Position numbers and translations under genes: made by a program
Notes under the pieces: generated by a model
The model's input: the letters and a program-made list of their open reading frames with translations, nothing else
The model's database searches: none
What the model was told of the DNA's origin: nothing
Shown: in pieces, positions 62,101 to 64,000 of the stretch
Layout of the letters: the number at the start of each line of letters is the position of its first letter
How positions within the stretch are numbered: position 1 is the first letter of the stretch
Assembly (NCBI GenBank): GCA_014238205.1
Contig: JABABM010000002.1
Coordinates: 124,001-188,000, forward strand
Length of the DNA: 64,000 bases
Source of the DNA: Phycisphaerales bacterium
Lineage (GTDB): Bacteria > Planctomycetota > Phycisphaerae > Phycisphaerales > SM1A02
Direction: 5' to 3'

Positions 62101-62930
62101 CCGACCATGCTGCCGGGCAGAACACGATGTTCGACATGTTCCAGGAGAACCAGGCAGCTCCAGAGGTTCGACTCCACGACATCCCCCCCTGGGACCAGGC
62201 TGAAATGCTCACGCGTGAGCGTGCCTGCCTCGGTTTCCATGTTTCCGGTCACCCACTGGATACCCTCGAGCAGGAAGTCATGGCCTACTGCACCACGGGA
62301 CCTGCTGGAGTAAAGGATCTCACGCAGGATGAAGGTGTGATCCTGGCTGGGCTCATCACGGATACCAGGACGATCCTGTTGACCAATGGCCGGAATGCCG
62401 GCCAGAAGATGGCCGTCCTGACACTGCAGGACAGGGTTGGAAGCATCGAATGTGTCCTGTTCGCTGATGCATATCGGGAGTTCGGTGGGCTTGTCCAGAC
62501 AAACACCCTGGTCTTCGCCGAAGGTCACGTGGACCACAAGAGAGGCGAACCGCAGGTAATCCTGGCAAAGCTGTATTCAACAGAAGAAGCTGCCAGGGGA
62601 CTGACCGGGTCCATCGAGATTGATCTCACTGCTGCCGTGAACCCCGAGGGTGGGGGCGTGGAAGCAGCAACCCTTGAGGAAATCAAGGGAATACTCAGGA
62701 GCAATACCGATCCAGCACATGCCGGTCGCAAAGCCGGGGTGTCTCTCCGCCTCCCGGTTGACGGGCACGTAATCCAACTTCAATCGGACTTCCGTGTCGT
62801 TCTGGACGAAGGCATGATGGCGGACCTGCGACAGGTTCTTGGAAGAAGTGGCGCGGTCCGCATTCGCGGACGAAGACCGCCATCCGCTCCCCCGAGGAAG
62901 TCGTGGAAGAAGCGAAAGAGTTCCACTTGA
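59121..62930 (+). CDS. dnaE: DNA polymerase III alpha subunit
   Basis: 1269 residues from ATG 59121 (MQFAHLHLHTEYSLLDGG), which matches the family start; ATG 59106 would add five residues and neither has a good ribosome binding site. The PHP domain has HLHLHTEYSLLDG and ITDHGNLFG. The palm has the acidic motif EYPDIDIDICQDGRADVI and RHAGVHAAGVV, QWDGPTCESVGLLKMDFLGLRTLSTIE. Then GYGFNKSHSTSYSIVAYQTAYLKTWFP, a helix-hairpin-helix (AIKGVGRAAIDAV) and an OB fold (ILAGLITDTRTI). It is the replicative polymerase, of the DnaE1 length. Confidence 0.97.
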   Translation: MQFAHLHLHTEYSLLDGGNRIDRLMDRVAQLGMTSVAITDHGNLFGCIEFYHAAKKRNLKPILGIEAYVAHGSRHERGGGNSNPRMAGGHHLVLLAENNTGWSNLLKLSSDAYLEGFYYKPRMDRETLEQWGEGLIAINGHLGSSLADALTKFHETGLDQYWDEAVEEASWHAHAFGTNADGESCFFIELQRNGVKAQENINPLLVKLARELDLPLVCDNDVHFLEGEDHDVHDTLCCISMQKMKDDEQRFRYPADLYLKNHEQMASLFEDLPEAIESTAGIAERCCVELDFNASHVPLVRANGPEKIPPYEGGGLTEWFSSCCRLFELLPYDASTDPGVSKSEVQSECDAALRKLCEAGLLWRYGSDGITDAIRERCDRELNILESKQISAYFLICWDFVTWARQRGIPANARGSGVGTMVGYVLGLSNACPVEYGLLFERFTDPDRSEYPDIDIDICQDGRADVINYVRDKYGHVAQIITFGRLKARAAIKDVARVHGLSAQEGQRLANLIPSELNITIDDALSREPDLVTECQQNPVVRGIIDQAQSLENHARHAGVHAAGVVIATQPLDTIVPLCRATGSEDVMTQWDGPTCESVGLLKMDFLGLRTLSTIELARKHVREQFSDEEIWMAVGREAGVGAHPLDLDRLTYDDQKVLDIFRRGDTSGIFQFESSGMRRLLRDMVPDRLLDLIAANALYRPGPMALMSEYCERKHGSKKPESIHPVVDEFTKETYGIMIYQEQVMQILHGLGDVPLRDAYSLIKAISKKKKKVIEAQRVVFLAGAGAKGMEQARANDLYDLILKFAGYGFNKSHSTSYSIVAYQTAYLKTWFPVQYMAAVLTLESGAKKTEDWAPYLEDCRRTRFPDHVDEAPNIGIDIHPPDINVSQADFTVAWDDSQPRTNCCGHIRFGLGAIKGVGRAAIDAVLAERDKGDPFTSLHDLCARVSSRAVNRATLEALIEAGALDSLHGDGKRASMIASVEDAVSIGQSAAADHAAGQNTMFDMFQENQAAPEVRLHDIPPWDQAEMLTRERACLGFHVSGHPLDTLEQEVMAYCTTGPAGVKDLTQDEGVILAGLITDTRTILLTNGRNAGQKMAVLTLQDRVGSIECVLFADAYREFGGLVQTNTLVFAEGHVDHKRGEPQVILAKLYSTEEAARGLTGSIEIDLTAAVNPEGGGVEAATLEEIKGILRSNTDPAHAGRKAGVSLRLPVDGHVIQLQSDFRVVLDEGMMADLRQVLGRSGAVRIRGRRPPSAPPRKSWKKRKSST

Positions 62931-62944
62931 TTCACCGAGCCTGT

Positions 62945-64000
62945 TCAGGCTGCGATATCCCAATCCGATTCGTCAAAGGAATCATCCGGCCATTCAAGCT
63001 CTGATCGCTTGTGCACCCGAAGTATTCTTGCAAGCTGCTCGGCCAGGACCGAACGGAGCGCGTCGAGCACGCCCGCCATTTCATCCGTGAATGGAGACGT
63101 GTCCTTTCGAAAGAATACGAGAACCGCCAGTGGTTCACTGCCGAACATGCACGTGCAGGCGACAACTTCGGATGAGTCGAACAGTTCCGCTTCCACACCA
63201 TCGCACATGGCGAACTCGCCGGCATCATCGAACTTGAGCAGGCCTACGTTTCCCGTCATCTGGTGGCAGACGGCCGAGCCGAGTTCCTCCAGTGACTGGA
63301 GGATGTTCCTGTCCTGCCACTCGTAGTTGACATAGGCTCCGATTCCGTAGTCACCCTCCGATTCACGCAGGTAGACCACCCCATTCGTCGGCCCGATCTT
63401 CTCAAGCATGTATTCCAGTGATGTTCGAAGCATCTGCTCGACATCAAGCTCCTGGCCGATGAGTGTGCGGAACTCCGTCATCATTTCGACCAGGGAGAGC
63501 TGGTCCTTGATATTCGTATAGGCGGAAGCGAGATCTCCGCACAGCACGTCCACCTGGTTTGACATCGCGTCCTTTGTTTCACGAAGCTGCTCGCAGGCGT
63601 CGGCAAGCCGGGCAAGACGTTCCTCTCTGCATTTGTCCGCTCGGCTCGCTGCAACTGCTCGATCAACACGTTCCGGGAGTTCCTTGAGATGCTTGGGAAG
63701 GTGAAGGTAGTCGCATGCACCTGAACGGACGGCGGAAATGGTTGTTTCTGAGTTAACGGAAGGGGACCAGACAATGACCTGTCGCCAGGTGGATGGCGAA
63801 CGGGCATCTTCAACCAGTTCCAGCACTCCCGGGGAAAGGCCTGCATCAACAAGAAGCAGATCGACATCCGGAGTCAGTTGTTCACGTGCCGATTCTTCCG
63901 TAGCTGCCTCGATGACACGGTGGCCTGCCTCGGCCAGGATGTCCTTGATGCGGCCTGCCGCTCCAACATCCGCGGTGGCAACCAGCACAACCGCCGGACC
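62945..64000 (-). CDS. Receiver-domain and GAF-domain signalling protein, 5'-truncated
   Basis: At least 347 residues; the frame is still open at the right window edge, so the true start may be outside. Residues 1-115 form a receiver: VLVATADVG, phospho-acceptor Asp in DVDLLLVDAGL, and Lys in YLHLPKHLKEL. A coiled linker (120-180) and a GAF-like sensor (165-325, LVEMMTEFRTLIGQELDVEQMLRTSLEYMLEKIGPTNGVVYL) follow. There is no output domain, so it may act by protein contact. It is convergent with dnaE with a 14-base gap. Confidence 0.85.
   Translation of the reverse strand, partial: GPAVVLVATADVGAAGRIKDILAEAGHRVIEAATEESAREQLTPDVDLLLVDAGLSPGVLELVEDARSPSTWRQVIVWSPSVNSETTISAVRSGACDYLHLPKHLKELPERVDRAVAASRADKCREERLARLADACEQLRETKDAMSNQVDVLCGDLASAYTNIKDQLSLVEMMTEFRTLIGQELDVEQMLRTSLEYMLEKIGPTNGVVYLRESEGDYGIGAYVNYEWQDRNILQSLEELGSAVCHQMTGNVGLLKFDDAGEFAMCDGVEAELFDSSEVVACTCMFGSEPLAVLVFFRKDTSPFTDEMAGVLDALRSVLAEQLARILRVHKRSELEWPDDSFDESDWDIAA

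Noticed and set aside
1-64000. CRISPR array, insertion sequence, prophage or attachment site
   Set aside because: No evenly spaced repeats, transposase or integrase, and no tRNA-disrupting duplication were seen; the only repeat is inside the H1-like gene.

Overview
The window looks like a chromosomal segment of a Phycisphaerae-type planctomycete (Planctomycetota). Two adjacent secreted proteins end in the calcium-loop (dockerin-like) tails typical of that class. There are many lipoproteins with a classical lipobox and two Ser/Thr kinases, one with a propeller-like C-terminus. A Lys/Arg-repeat histone-H1-like protein, paired clpP genes and LptB point to a Gram-negative envelope. Genes are dense, on both strands, with short gaps and many ATGA/GTGA-type overlaps. 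I see no insertion sequence, integrase, phage module, CRISPR array or rRNA. The taxon is inferred from protein style and was not tested by search.

Layout. 1-7.4 kb: a truncated gene, lipoproteins, a FlgM-like anti-sigma factor, a degenerate M16 peptidase, the H1-like repeat protein with a strong terminator, a 7Fe ferredoxin, small membrane proteins and a FliA-like sigma factor. 7.4-16.5 kb: a membrane-tethered HTH protein, a short phosphatidylserine decarboxylase, metG, a secreted TPR-like protein, an ArsR-methyltransferase fusion coupled to a TPR lipoprotein, a LigD-phosphoesterase-like protein and a BFD-type [2Fe-2S] protein. 16.5-24.8 kb: two kinases, an amidase, lipoproteins, clpP2-clpP1, an FHA-histidine kinase and holA. 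24.8-35.5 kb: sucD, purM, an outer-membrane-like protein, a metallophosphoesterase, queF-rdgB, a TPR lipoprotein, transketolase and dnaN with a terminator. 35.5-42.8 kb: a thiol-redox group (redoxin, DsbD-alpha-like protein, rhodanese-like lipoprotein), an MBL hydrolase, a PQQ-type dehydrogenase and a subtilisin. 42.8-52.8 kb: tRNA-Ile(GAT), mdh, MOSC, gap, PduO-type adenosyltransferase, an isolated atpG, a PhnP-like hydrolase, a CPA1 antiporter, leucyl aminopeptidase, a thiE fusion, rpiB and an LMW phosphatase. 52.8-64 kb: hypothetical genes, lptB, a PEGA lipoprotein, a coiled-coil secreted protein, a class IV aminotransferase, dnaE and a response-regulator/GAF protein running off the edge.

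Most of the content is housekeeping: replisome subunits (dnaN, holA, dnaE), central carbon (tkt, gap, mdh, sucD, rpiB), nucleotides and cofactors (purM, rdgB, queF, thiE, PduO), protein turnover (clpP pair, leucyl aminopeptidase) and envelope. I did not find an obvious new multi-gene system. The best leads are single proteins that keep a family fold but lose catalytic residues (M16 peptidase, rhodanese, amidase), the membrane-tethered HTH protein, the pentapeptide-repeat H1-like protein and its structured leader, the isolated atpG, and the DsbD-alpha/redoxin/rhodanese group.
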